A stretch of DNA of 64,000 nt, from the NCBI GenBank assembly GCA_943737045.1, contig CALSFV010000204.1, forward strand, positions 620,001 to 684,000, given 5' to 3'. The notes below the pieces were generated by a model that was not told the DNA's origin, searched no databases, and saw nothing but the letters and a program-made list of their open reading frames with translations. Position 1 is the stretch's first letter. Every line of letters begins with the position of its first letter. Shown in pieces: positions 53,883 to 64,000 of this stretch. The translations under genes and the position numbers were made by a program. Source of the DNA: Parapristionchus giblindavisi (Eukaryota; Nematoda; Chromadorea; Rhabditida; Diplogasteridae).

Positions 53883-54727
53883 CCGGTAAAACGAGATAAA
53901 GTGGGAAATCGACGTTAAAATGTGGTATTTTACGGTAAAAATAGGTAAACTGTTCTAGCGCATTTTTCCCGGTTTGAATATACTCCAAACACGATGGATT
54001 GCTCAGTTTGGACACGCAGCTTCGATATGATGAACAAAAAACCATGGAAAAATGCACAGTGCTCACAAAACCAGCTTAAAAGATCGTGGTGTGGAGCCGT
54101 GCTATACGGTAGCATTCAAAAAGCGCGCTCTTTCTGCCGATCAATTTGAATTGTTACCGTACAACGGCTCCACACCACGATCTTCTAAGCTGGTTTTATG
54201 AGCACTGTGCATTTTTTCCATGGTTTTTTGTTCATTATATCGAAGCTGCATGGCCTAAATGAGCAATCCATCGTGTTTGGAGTATATTAAAACGAGAAAA
54301 AAATGCGCTAGAACAGTTTACCTATTTTTACCGTAAAATACCACATTTTAAAGATGGAGGCCCTCGAATGTCTATGCAAATATATAACATATCGGCTGTT
54401 CAAGGGCTAAATGATATGCAAGAAATTAGAACTTCCATTCGTGCATCCCTTGGTGTAGTGGTAAAGGCGCTGTCTAGTAAGCGCAACGTCGAGTGTTCGA
54501 AACCTATTGCCGTACTTTCTTATTTTCAAAATTTCGCGCCTTTGCCTGTACATCAAGCATGATTCATTCACGATTCTAGCGATCAATAAGCTAAATTAGC
54601 ATAAACTAATTTATGTAAGGTATGCAGAATAACTTTTGCTATCTTTCTGTCTTCACAGTTTGTTCACGAAAATATTGCCCGGACACCACCTTTAACGTCG
54701 ATTTCCCACTTTATCTCGTTTTACCGG
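53883..54727. repeat. TA-flanked foldback element with nested insertion
   Basis: CCGGTAAAACGAGATAAAG ends, inverted, with TA outside. The left arm is continuous; the right arm is split by the element at 54352-54691. The arms meet around ACGGCTCCACACCACGATCT. Confidence 0.9.
54352..54691 (+). repeat. 340-bp TTAA element with tRNA-like core, nested
   Basis: AGATGGAGGCCC...GGACACCACCT between TTAA copies (54348-54351, 54692-54695). The uninterrupted opposite arm shows the empty site with a single TTAA. Inside, 54452-54514 is tRNA-like (GGTGTAGTGGTAAAGGCG and GTGTTCGAAACC). Confidence 0.85.
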
Positions 54728-54821
54728 TAGGTTTTATTTGGTGTTTAATGATATCTAAATACAAAAATACGTAAACTAATGGATAAACAATATATATTAT
54801 AATTTGACAAATCATTACTAC

Positions 54822-54941
54822 GATTTCGTAGCACCCCAAAACTACAGGAAATCGATAATCGATTGAGTAAGCAATTCCATCTTTTCCTATTATAATAACT
54901 GACAGAAAACTGAAGTAGGAATCGAATAACATGGAGAAGAA
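54822..54941 (-). pseudogene. orphan receptor exon 2
   Basis: FDSYFSFLSVIIIGKDGIAY... to LGCYEI with intact TTTCAG acceptor and GTAGTA donor. No neighbouring receptor exons on the same strand are at matching distances. Confidence 0.75.
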
Positions 54942-55036
54942 CTGAAACAAATTAAAATATGCAGATGGAAAAAATACCTTTATATATATTATATAATCAT
55001 TTGATATAATTTATTTGAAGTGCGATTTAAATTAAA

Positions 55037-55187
55037 TATTTTTAGATATCTACACTCACATCGAATTGTCGAATTCGCTACTTCAAATGCATTTGTCTCA
55101 TATACAAGAGAGCGTAACTGTCTGATATTTGAGAAACGTGAAGTAGCGAATGCCACAATTCGATGTGAGTGTAGATATCTAAAAATT
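55037..55187. repeat. short inverted repeat
   Basis: ATTTTTAGATATCTACACTC and its inverse enclose a GTCTCATATACAAGAGAG-like loop. Arms are about 60 bp. Confidence 0.75.
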
Positions 55188-56380
55188 TTTTACAAAAACC
55201 GCGTAAAAAAAGAAGATTACGTCGTCCAATTTATGAAAGATTATTATGGAAGATCTGGAAATTATTTCCACATGATTGATTGTAATTTTTCATTATATTT
55301 ATTATTAATGCATTTGAATAAATATAAATGTCCCGAGTACATGCATTATTTTATCGTAGAATTGCAAGCGTAATTAAATTATTTATTAAAAGGAAGAATC
55401 CTAACTCACATAGCAGTTAAAATATAAATTGATACAGAATAAATGATACATAATTTCTGAACATTTCTTCGGTGTTGTTTCTACAGATGAATTCCAATTG
55501 GAATTAATACGCTACTATTGTGTTTTCTATGAAAGCTGGCCATAACAACAATGCAAGAGCGAGGCGATTGAAGAAGCTAGGGTAGGCACAAATAATTCAA
55601 AATTGCTAATAACTATTAGCTAGCTTTTGTATTCCCAATATCTTGGTTATGATTAGTACTCACTTCCACAAATTTTTGATACCGCTGGTATAAAACAAGT
55701 TTTTAAATATTTTTTTCCGATTTTACCCGAAATCTGCAACTTCTAAAGAAACAGCAATTATGAACGGCAATATTGTTATTCTAAAGTGAGGCATACCCAG
55801 CATGCTAGATCGAAAATAAGTCGCATGAGAAACATATAATTTTTTTTATTTTCTCTTCGACAACCGTGTGCCTCACAAGCTCTTACAGAAACTGATATGT
55901 ATCTATGAAGATGATGGCAGTCTTCTTATAGAACTTGTTAACAATTTCACATCCGTCTCCGAGCCTTTCAAACGCATTTGTATAGATCTCGCGATGCTTA
56001 TGTATAATTCAGTCCGATGGAGTGACAGACAACATATACTGACGATGGTGTTGCAGAATGCGTGTGTGTTAATTATTAAAAATAAGAGGGCAGATCCAGC
56101 ACCTGAAATTGTCAAGTCTGCTCGTTTCATGATAATTGATGTTTTATTGATGAACTATCAATACAGTTCGTGCATGTTAAAGTGAACCCCCAGCCATGCT
56201 ACAAAAATAATCATTCGCGCCAAAAAATCGTTTAAACGTGGTCTCGCCACGAATAATTCGAGTGGCACTTTGCCAAGTCTTTCCTGCGGTACACGCCTTT
56301 CTTACAGTTTATCATCATTTTGGTGTTTGTTCGTTTTGTTTATTTCTATTACATAATTTCTATTAATTATTAATGGTCTT

Positions 56381-56892
56381 CTTGCAAGTATATCGTACAT
56401 GTAAAAATCATTGTATCATGAACGGTGTGAATGGGTCTGAACGGATCAGGCCGATCAAGATTTTGAGCGAGCGATTATGAGCGAACCGAACATTTTCGTA
56501 ATGTCTCTTTGTTTTCATTGTTTTTTCTCTTATTCGAATCTACTACATTAAAAAAAAATTAGGCCATAATATTGCCATTTAACCAAAATCATTGCTTTGA
56601 CGTTGAATAAACTGTTCCGATTATACGCTGAATAATTAGGTCAATTTTGGTTCATTGGGGCAAGTTCTTCAAAGTGAAATCAATGATTTTTGTTAAATGG
56701 CAATATTGTGGTCTAATTTATTTTAATGTAGTAGATTCGAATAAGAGAAAAACAATGAAAACAAAGAGAAATTACGAAAATGTTCGGTTCGCTCATAATC
56801 GCTCGCTCAAAATCGTGATCGGCCTGATCCGTTCAGACCCATTCACACCGTTCATGATACAATGATTTTTACATGTACGATACAATGCAAGT
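56381..56892. repeat. foldback element, about 225-bp arms
   Basis: Ends CTTGCAAGTATATCGTACAT and the inverse. Inner arms include ATTCGAATAAGAG and GGTCTGAACGGATCAGGCCG with inverse copies. Confidence 0.85.
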
Positions 56893-57284
56893 GAATGAGA
56901 ATTCGTGAATAGAAGAAATCCTCCTCTAGTCATGTATTTTTCATCCAGGTTCGTATCAATCTTTTTTTTCTTTTTATACATACGATTCATGTTTATCTTC
57001 TATACTACTTTATCTTAAACTTCTGCCCTTTAGTTCTCCCTAGTTCTAATCATATTGTTCTTGCCTCCCCCATTTATCCTTATTTGTCATCTTCATTGAT
57101 CCAACTCTCTTCCTCTGTTCCCGCATGTTCACTATTCTTATGTCTCTTCCAATTCTTCATCGATTGATATTTCCCTCTTCCTTTCTCATGATTTCTCATG
57201 ATCGATTTAGATTAATTAAACTTATAATTTAATTTTATATAAAGAATAAAATGAGATTTTGACTGTAGTTTTTTTTCAGATTTT

Positions 57285-57372
57285 TTTTCAGAAGGAAGAT
57301 CGAAAACTAGAGAATAAGATGAGATTTTGACTGTAATTTTTTTTCAGATTTAATTTCAGAAGGAAGATCGAC
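57285..57372. repeat. short tandem duplication
   Basis: Two adjacent copies of a segment of about 60 bp containing GAGATTTTGACTGTA, TTTTTTTCAGATT and CAGAAGGAAGATCGA (about 57250-57370). Confidence 0.6.
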
Positions 57373-58031
57373 AACTGCAGTTGGAGGAGGTAATAGATTA
57401 GATGTGTAGTAGAATTTGGTATAAGTTCACTTCTGTTTATTCACCTGTTGGTTGTCTTTTTAAAATTTTTTTCTTATTTTATGTTCTTGATAAAACATAA
57501 ACTACCATTTTCACGTGTTACAGTATACATATTATGATAAAGATGGCCGATCGAAATGACCTTGATTTACACATTTTATACACGACATAATTTGTTTCAA
57601 TTTCGCAGTAGTGATCAACCATTTGTTTCAATTTCGCAGTAGTGATCAACTCGGAAAGGACTTTCATCATGACTGTATATACAGTACAGTCAAGATAAAA
57701 AGCAATTAATCATCCATCCTTGATCAATCATCATTGTTCATCCAATCAAAATTCATTACTGGATAGTTCGATCATGTCAGTTTTGTAAATGTTTTGTGCA
57801 TATTTCTTTGAATTGATTTTTAGCAAGTACAGTACATCCCGATCTCCTTTTGTACACGAGTGCCACTGCGGCGCCCTGCGACGCTCATTTGCGCTCATCA
57901 TTTATTTCTGTGGGTACTGAATATTTTTCGATTCTCAAAGTCTTAATCATGAGTTTCCGTTATGAAAAGTTGTTTTAATGACTAAAAAAACTGAGACAAA
58001 ATTTTTATTAAAGAGAAAAAACAATTAAAAG

Positions 58032-58170
58032 ACAAATCACACTGGTCCGAAAACGATGGACACTGTAAATTTCGAAAAATATCTTACGGCGATCGTGCGA
58101 TCGATGCGCAATATTACAGTATACCTTTCCAGTAAATAATTTCCCATCGTTTCGGATTAGTGTGATTTGT
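58032..58170. repeat. MITE-like inverted repeat
   Basis: ACAAATCACACTGGTCCGAA and its near-inverse at about 58145-58170, with AACGATGG inside. Confidence 0.65.
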
Positions 58171-58715
58171 TTTTTTTTTCAGAAAATGCAAGAAGAGAGC
58201 GCTAAATTACACATTTTCGTTTGGCACCTCTGTGTTAAAGAATAGTACCCTCGAGTTTTTACGTGACTAAATTGGCCGGGCAGAGCTATAGATCACATTT
58301 CCCTGAATACAAAAACAATTTCCTCTAAAATTGTAAGTGTCCGGGAATGAAGTAAAAGGCGCGAGTTTTTGAATTTGAAGGACACAAATATATAAAATTT
58401 CAAAGAGGAATTGAACCACGTCGCGCTTTTACAAGAGTTATCTATGAACCCCTTCAAAGTTGTTTTCATAGTGGGATAGGAAGGAGAGGGTGTGGTTAGA
58501 GGAGGCCTCATTACCCGTCTGATATCCCTTTTCATAAAAATAGCAAAACATGAAAAGGCAATGTGCTCTCGTACCAAGCCATCATGTGATTTATACAGTC
58601 GATAAATAAGTAATAAATTTATGTATCTTACCATTTACTTCCACCGATAAAATTAAACTGGCGACTGTGTAGATGAGAGGTATAATAACCAATATAATCG
58701 GCACGACTAGCTTAA

Positions 58716-59024
58716 AGGGAGAGAAACGTTAGTCAGTGAAACGGATTGAATCATCTTACTCACGCATGGAATTTAGATGAGTCTATAGATTTCAGAATCA
58801 TTTTAGATAACCTTTTAGCTTACAAAAGTATTTTCATCAACGCAATTTATCGTGGACTGATTTTTTCACGTTTCACTAAGGCCATTTTTCTCAGCTAATT
58901 TTTATTTATATCGTTTATTTTTCGAATATCTGACAGTGAAATGTTTATGATTAGCGCCATAAAAATTCGAAAATATTTCTGGCTGTTGATTAGATTACGG
59001 TATTTTACAAAGGTTTCTCTCACT
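58716..59024. repeat. TTAA element at receptor exon 8 acceptor
   Basis: AGGGAGAGAAACG...GTTTCTCTCACT between TTAA sites (58712-58715, 59025-59028). The left TTAA is part of the TTTAAG acceptor of exon 8. Confidence 0.75.
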
Positions 59025-59028
59025 TTAA

Positions 59029-59290
59029 AGATGGTAGCCCGCGAATATTCATATAAATCACTACACCCCTCTTGCGCGAGTGCAAAGTGATATGCGAAAA
59101 GTTGGGAGCTGCCACACATCTACCCCATAGCGCAGTGGTAAACGTTCAGACTCGTTGCCCGTTTGACACAAGTTCGAAACCTATTGCTGAATTTCTTCAA
59201 TTGAACCGGCCTGACGGTTCATTGATGTCTAGCGATCAATAAGCTGAAACAGCGTAAAATAAATAGTGTACGTTATGTATAGGGGCCACA
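59029..59290 (+). repeat. AGATGG-type TTAA element with tRNA-like core, 3' part lost
   Basis: It starts AGATGGTAGCCCGCGAATAT right after the shared TTAA. At 59127-59188 a tRNA-like core (ATAGCGCAGTGGTAAACG, AAGTTCGAAACC) parallels the one at 54452-54514. Both are followed by CTAGCGATCAATAAGCT. Confidence 0.7.
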
Positions 59291-59709
59291 ACGTGGATAA
59301 CCGATTTTCGCTGAGAAAGTGGAAATTATATAGATTCGATGTGCCATGACCCCAATAAGACGATGCTTTTTGCCGTTTGTCGATATCTTGTCTCTGAGGC
59401 GAGATACAGCTCGAAAACCACGCGCGCATTGCACTGTTGGACGTGATCCGTATAGGACGGACAAACCAAATGACCGCGGTCGTTTGGTTCGTCCGTCCTG
59501 TAGCTTATAGGACGGACGAACCAAATGACCGCGGGTAATTTCAGTAGATCGGAAAATTTAATACTATCGGAACAAAAAATTGTGTTGTTGCGAAATTTTA
59601 TCGACCGCCATTGTGCGGAATATGTCTTATTTCTTGTTTTGTTTTCAAACAGAAAAAAATATCGCTTTATACTCTCATCAATCAATCAAGTTCATTTGTT
59701 TAACGTTTA

Positions 59710-59955
59710 AGCCTAGGCGTACTATCCGCACTACTCTATTGATCCATTTAAATATTCTGTCGATTCGGTTACTATTCACACTCAGCAGAGTTCCTTAGTT
59801 AACGAATGCTTAGGCTTAGAGTCCGCACTACTCTATTGATCCATTTAAATATTCTATCGATTCAGTTAGTATTCACACTCAGCAGAGTTCCTTAGTTAAG
59901 GAAAGCTTAGGCTTAGAGTTCACACTACTCTATTGATCCATTTAAATATTCTATC
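59710..59955. repeat. 97-bp tandem repeat, 2.6 copies
   Basis: CTACTCTATTGATCCATTTA recurs at 59731, 59828 and 59925. It is inside the 59507-61200 element. Confidence 0.9.
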
Positions 59956-60235
59956 CATACATTTTCGGCGACCTCACATAATTTATATATACTCAGGTCA
60001 GTGATGGTCTATCAATATCCCAGACCCTTCAAATGCGTGTGGGTACCTAGATTTTGGGACAAAAACGCGTGTGGGTAACCCGATTTTGAGATAAAACCGC
60101 TTGTGGGTACCCCAAAATCGTGAAAATTTCAAGAAAATCGTCAATTTATGGTCCAATTTTGCGGGTGGGTACCCATGAAAGCCGAATTTTTGCGGGTGGG
60201 TTCATCCCATGGGATAACCATAGACCATGTATGAC

Positions 60236-60680
60236 TCAGGTGTTTGAATCCTTGCATGATCCAAGTAAAATTCGTGCAATTATTGGCATGATCATGCATG
60301 GAATATACTCGAATCATGCATGGATTATTTGTGATCATGCATGGATTCTGTCATTCCATGCATGATCACCGAAAATTCGTGCATGATCACGGAAGATCCA
60401 TGCATGATCACGAATCATGGATATTCCATGCATGATCAAGCATGGAATGTCGAATCATGCATGATTATACTTGTATTCGTGATCATTCAAGGATTTCAAC
60501 ACCAGAGCGTGCATGGATTTTGTCATTGCATGATCACGGAAACTTCGTGCATGATTACGGAAGATCCATGCATGATCACGAACCACGGATATTCCATGCA
60601 TGATCATGCATGGAATGTCGAATAATGCATGATTATACTTGTATTCGTGATCATGCAAGGATTTCAACACCAGAGTATAG
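60236..60680. repeat. TGCATGATCA-rich minisatellite
   Basis: The words GCATGATCA, TCCATGCATGATCACG and ATTCCATGCATGATCA recur over ten times, arranged as about 170-bp higher-order repeats (60405-60510 and 60575-60680 share over 90 bp). Confidence 0.85.
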
Positions 60681-61200
60681 CGGGTCGATTTTCAAAATAT
60701 AAAGGGTCAATTTACCTAAATGAATCTCAAAATACCTTCTTCGCTTAAATTGTAACTTTTAGCGTAAAATGAGCGTAATATCATGGGTCGATCCTGAATA
60801 TGAACCGTATATGCTGGGTCAATCCTCATATTTTGAGGGTATGAAAATGTATGATTCTATCGATTCACATGCAGGAGACAAGACGTATTCCGCAAAATGG
60901 GCGCAATTTGGCCGTACGCCGGATACAGACACGTATAAATCTGACAACGAGATAGTACATCATACACAAAAATACTAATTGCTTATACAAGATCCCTTTC
61001 GCTACAAAATCAATTAACCGTAGCAGTTTCATACATTCCCTTACAGAAACATCGAAAAAGAGTCTACAAAACAAGAAATAACACATAATCCGCAAAATGG
61101 CGGTCGATAAAATTTCACAACAACAAATTTTTTGTTCCGATTGTGTTACATTTTCCGATCTACTGAAATTACCCGCGGTCATTTGGTTTGTCCGTCCTAT

Positions 61201-61718
61201 ACGGTTAAGTACTGTTGGAAAGGCAGGAAAAGTGAGATGAGAGAGTGAGGGGGCGGAGTCTTGTCTCTCTCCTCTCCCTCCCCCCTCTCCCCCTTCCTTC
61301 GCGGTTTCTCCTTTCTCTGTCCATTCTCGGTCGTTTCTTCTGATTCTTTTTGTAATTTGCATTGCTCTCTTGAGTGATCATGTGTAATATATTTCTTTTA
61401 AAAAATCGATAATGTGTAATGACAGTAGAAACAAAGAAAATGACAGTTTATCAGAGGAAAAGACTGTTTATCAGTCACCAAGCACTTGTAAAAGACACAT
61501 GACTACGAACATGTTTAAAATAAACGAGAAACAAACAAGAAACTAACAACGAAATGGAATAACAAATGCACTATTTGGAGAGAACACAAATCAGGAAGAG
61601 TAACAATTTCATGGGAACTAACATGATAATTAAAAGCAACATAATAATTAACAAACATAATAATTAAAGATTGATTGATAGTTGGCAAGATATCGATTGA
61701 TTATCGATTAGTAGATCA
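61201..61718. other. spacer, nothing recognised
   Basis: A pyrimidine-rich stretch (CTCTCCCTCCCCCCTCTCCC near 61270) and AT-rich sequence. No convincing gene. Confidence 0.4.
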
Positions 61719-62641
61719 TCAACCAAGAGTTTTCAGGATAGCCTTACGCTGCTTGCCCTTTCGCTTCTTTGCCTTCTTAGGATCCAGAATCGCCGACTCG
61801 TCAAGGAGATGCGCCTAAATTTAATAACTCAGTCAGAGATCAGAGATTAAAGATCAGAGATCAACGGCTAAAGATCAAGGATCACGTTAATATCTCCTGC
61901 TGTTCTTCATACTCCAATTGCAGCAACTTCAACGCGGCCAGGTTCACTACGTATGCAGTCTAAATCGATTCATCGATAGTAAATCAATCAATAAACCGTG
62001 AGGATCAATCAATAATGTCAATAATGTATTCGATAATCAATAACACACATTTCTGCTTCCTTAACCACTCACTTATTAAATTATCGATTGGTATTTTCAT
62101 ATAAATCGAATACTAATTGATCAAAACCGTGCGGGATACGAACCAACTACTAACAGTAATAATGTTTTCATTGCTTGATCAGGCCACAAACTACGAAAAG
62201 AGCAAACATCAAAGATCACACTCACCTCCTTCTGCATAAATCCCGTTCGAATCTTGGCACATTCGGTTCCATCGCGCGTGACTCGCATCGGGAAGGCACT
62301 GTAATGACACTAATTCAGTGAACAACTTACATAATACATATTGTTCAAATATCAAAGAACAAACTACAAAACGAAATTTAAATAATCCTAAATCCTTATA
62401 GTAGATAGAATAAATAATAAATAAACAGATAAATTAATAATTCTGATATCTAATTGGTCGCTCCAAAGTAAAAGTAACATCAATATTTGTAACATCAATA
62501 TACTCAAATAAACTTAATTCTCCAATGAAATATCAACTCACCGTGATCCAGATGTATTCCAGAGGGATATCACCGTTGGGAGCCTGTCAACTCCAACAGC
62601 CTCCCATATCCCTCTCTCGCACTCCATCCGACATGCAGGTC
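61719..62641 (-). CDS. unrecognised protein, 3' exons
   Basis: Candidate exons in transcript order: 62542-62641 (PACRMECERGIWEAVGVDRL...VISLWNTSGSR), 62226-62298 (AFPMRVTRDGTECAKIRTGF...), 61886-61959 (AYVVNLAALKLLQLEYEEQQ) and 61719-61814, ending DPKKAKKRKGKQRKAILKTL, Gly, stop. Donors GTGAG and acceptors CTAG, ACAG and TTTAG are good. The first two junctions keep frame. The last one does not fit the Lys-rich reading by one base, so a boundary there is wrong or uses another site. The basic tail could be a nuclear signal. Small AT-rich introns contrast with the receptor genes. I do not recognise the family. Confidence 0.6.
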
Positions 62642-64000
62642 CTAGAAGTACACAGGTATTATCAACACAAAACACTCAAATGCGCGATCAAAAGTCGAAA
62701 ATGAAAGTGGAGAACCCCGAGGCACACAATGCTGACAGAAAAGTGAAGAAAGAGTCTTATTAAGAAGAGAATCTAAGTCGAACGGTGCAATTCGAGCAAA
62801 GTAAGTGTAATTCGCCAATTCAAAGATAAATATAACGAGTATATGGTGGCAACTGAGCAAAATGAGAGGAGCGATATAAAGACAATATAATAGACCATTT
62901 GTTTGATGACATCACTTACATAAACAACTTAAATATATAAAAACACGGCGGTTCAATGAAGAGAAATCCCTACATTTAACTTTGGCTTGTCTCGCGAATC
63001 GTAAAACTCGATGATAGGTCTAGCCAGAAGCCAGCGCCCAGATATACCGTAGTCAACTTTCGCGCTGGGAGAACCTAGAAGTTTTACTGCTTATCATCAC
63101 TCGGTTTGCGATACTTTCTTTCTCCGGCAAGAGCTTCTTAGCTACTATCATTGAGCCGCCGTGAAAAAATATAACGAATTACTCAAAACGACTGTAGCCG
63201 TAAAACTCGTGACCGGGAAAAGGTAAGGTAATAGAAGGCATGTACGGATCGGAACGATTTATTTTTTGAAACGATGTAACTTTTTTTCAAAACCAAAACA
63301 CAATTCATGGGTTGAGATATTTAGTTTGAATTTTGCCTAATTGTTACTTTTATGGGTACTGAAATCGAATAAGACTCGGCCGAGAATGCTGTGATAGCTA
63401 GAACAACACGAAATCGCACTTTCGTGATTTTATTTTGCGATTTTGACCTAATTAAGCTTAACACACCACTTCCGGCCGGGGTTCATTTAATAGAGCTCAT
63501 TGATAGCTACAAAATGAGCCCAAACACAGGTCATGACGTTTAGAATTGAGCTTGTGTTTTACTCGTCTCGTTTTTTCGCCGATTTTGGGTGCACACAAAG
63601 TGGGCGGAGCTTGCGGCCCCTAGGTATGTAGAATAACTTTTGCTCTGTCTTCACAGTTTGTTCACGAAAATATTCGTGGGACACCACCTTTAAAGAAATA
63701 CCTCAAAATACCTATGTCGACCTGATTTTACTATTCCTTGAAATTAATGGCTCGTTAAAAATAGTGGAAAACCGAAACTGGCGACTTTCCACCCGTTAAA
63801 AAAGCACCCGGAAAGTCGAAAATGGAAACACGAAATTTGACTTAGTGCGCGCGAAAAGAGTTGCGGGAATTCAAATTTCAAGGTTCCGACAGCGTATTTC
63901 CGCGGATTGCTTTATTAAGCGAGAAGGAAGTTGAATTTCCATTTTAACTGCTCAAAATTGATGACGGAAAGTTGGAATTTGAATTCCCACACCTCTCTGA
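62642..64000. other. no gene recognised; end of a TTAA element
   Basis: 63622-63689 is the right end of the AGATGG/AGGTGG TTAA family (TTTGTTCACGAAAATATTCG...ACACCACCT then TTAA). Upstream exons of the gene at 61719-62641 may lie here but were not identified. Confidence 0.4.

Larger units (their letters stand above)
55903..58710 (-). pseudogene. receptor fragment, exons 8 and 9
   Basis: Exon 8 is 58632-58710 (VVPIILVIIPLIYTVASLIL) and exon 9 is 55903-56102 (GAGSALLFLIINTHAFCNTI... ending LPSSS), with intact splice sites and a 2.5-kb intron holding repeats. Exons 1-7 are not found upstream to the window end. A TTAA element (58716-59024) abuts the exon 8 acceptor. It looks like a gene cut by transposon insertion or rearrangement. 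Confidence 0.75.
59507..61200. repeat. 1.7-kb element with about 150-bp TIRs and internal minisatellites
   Basis: TATAGGACGGACGAACC...GGTTTGTCCGTCCTATA. TIRs run to about 59660 and from about 61050 (GGCGGTCGATAAAATTTC). A second, palindromic pair of the same ends lies just outside at 59455-59500. No transposase frame was found. Confidence 0.85.

Noticed and set aside
60865..61362. 165-codon minus-strand frame
   Set aside because: Runs across the right TIR of the 59507-61200 element into pyrimidine-rich spacer; no domain seen.

Overview
The window looks like chromosomal DNA of a nematode, probably a rhabditid or diplogastrid (the exact group is inference). It is AT-rich and repeat-dense. Introns have short U-rich acceptors (TTTTCAG or TTTAAG). 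The genes are mostly seven-transmembrane chemoreceptors of the Str superfamily, closest in layout to Srh/Sri. Almost everything else is transposon-derived.

Receptor cluster. A nine-exon receptor model recurs and was rebuilt exon by exon from splice sites and phases. Exon lengths are near constant: 165, 120/123, 69, 138, 91, 109, 37, 79 and 200/206 nt. Three copies are uninterrupted on paper: 12869-18228 (+, 336 aa), 23492-29343 (-, 338 aa) and 45221-51608 (+, 335 aa). Seven others are partial: 1894-3507 (-, exons 2-3 missing, exon 9 cut), 4716-5256 (+, exons 1-3, exon 1 donor GT changed to GA), 8282-8446 (+, exon 1 only), two tandem copies at 29739-33968 and 34364-37104 (-, exons 1-6, exon 6 cut), 54822-54941 (-, exon 2 only) and 55903-58710 (-, exons 8-9). 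A tRNA-Ile(UAU) gene occurs four times among them, usually just 3' of a receptor and convergent with it. One copy is intact and three are damaged.

Tandem array. From 25111 to 37499 a 4.6-kb unit occurs three times, nearly identical. It runs from inside exon 6 to beyond exon 1, so only the copy nearest exons 7-9 can encode a whole receptor. Each unit carries a TA-flanked MITE, a hAT-like MITE with an 8-bp target duplication and a foldback element. Units A and B also carry a dead mariner; unit C has lost it together with half of the foldback.

Mobile DNA. More than a dozen inverted-repeat (foldback) elements with arms of about 200-750 bp fill introns and spacers. Several are flanked by TTAA, others by TA. 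Many carry a tRNA-like Pol III promoter in the core. A 5'-truncated RTE-like LINE with a dead reverse transcriptase lies at 42570-44007. The 39.4-42.2 kb interval is an unusual structure: a 2.4-kb inverted repeat enclosing arrays of a 74-bp hairpin unit, next to a perfect 168-bp tRNA-like palindrome between two (TA)n tracts.

Other genes. There is an unrecognised 3' coding end at 1-174, possible exons near 19.5-19.9 kb and 50.5 kb, and a well-supported but unrecognised multi-exon 3' gene end at 61719-62641 (-). No bacterial-type operons, CRISPR arrays or rRNA were seen.
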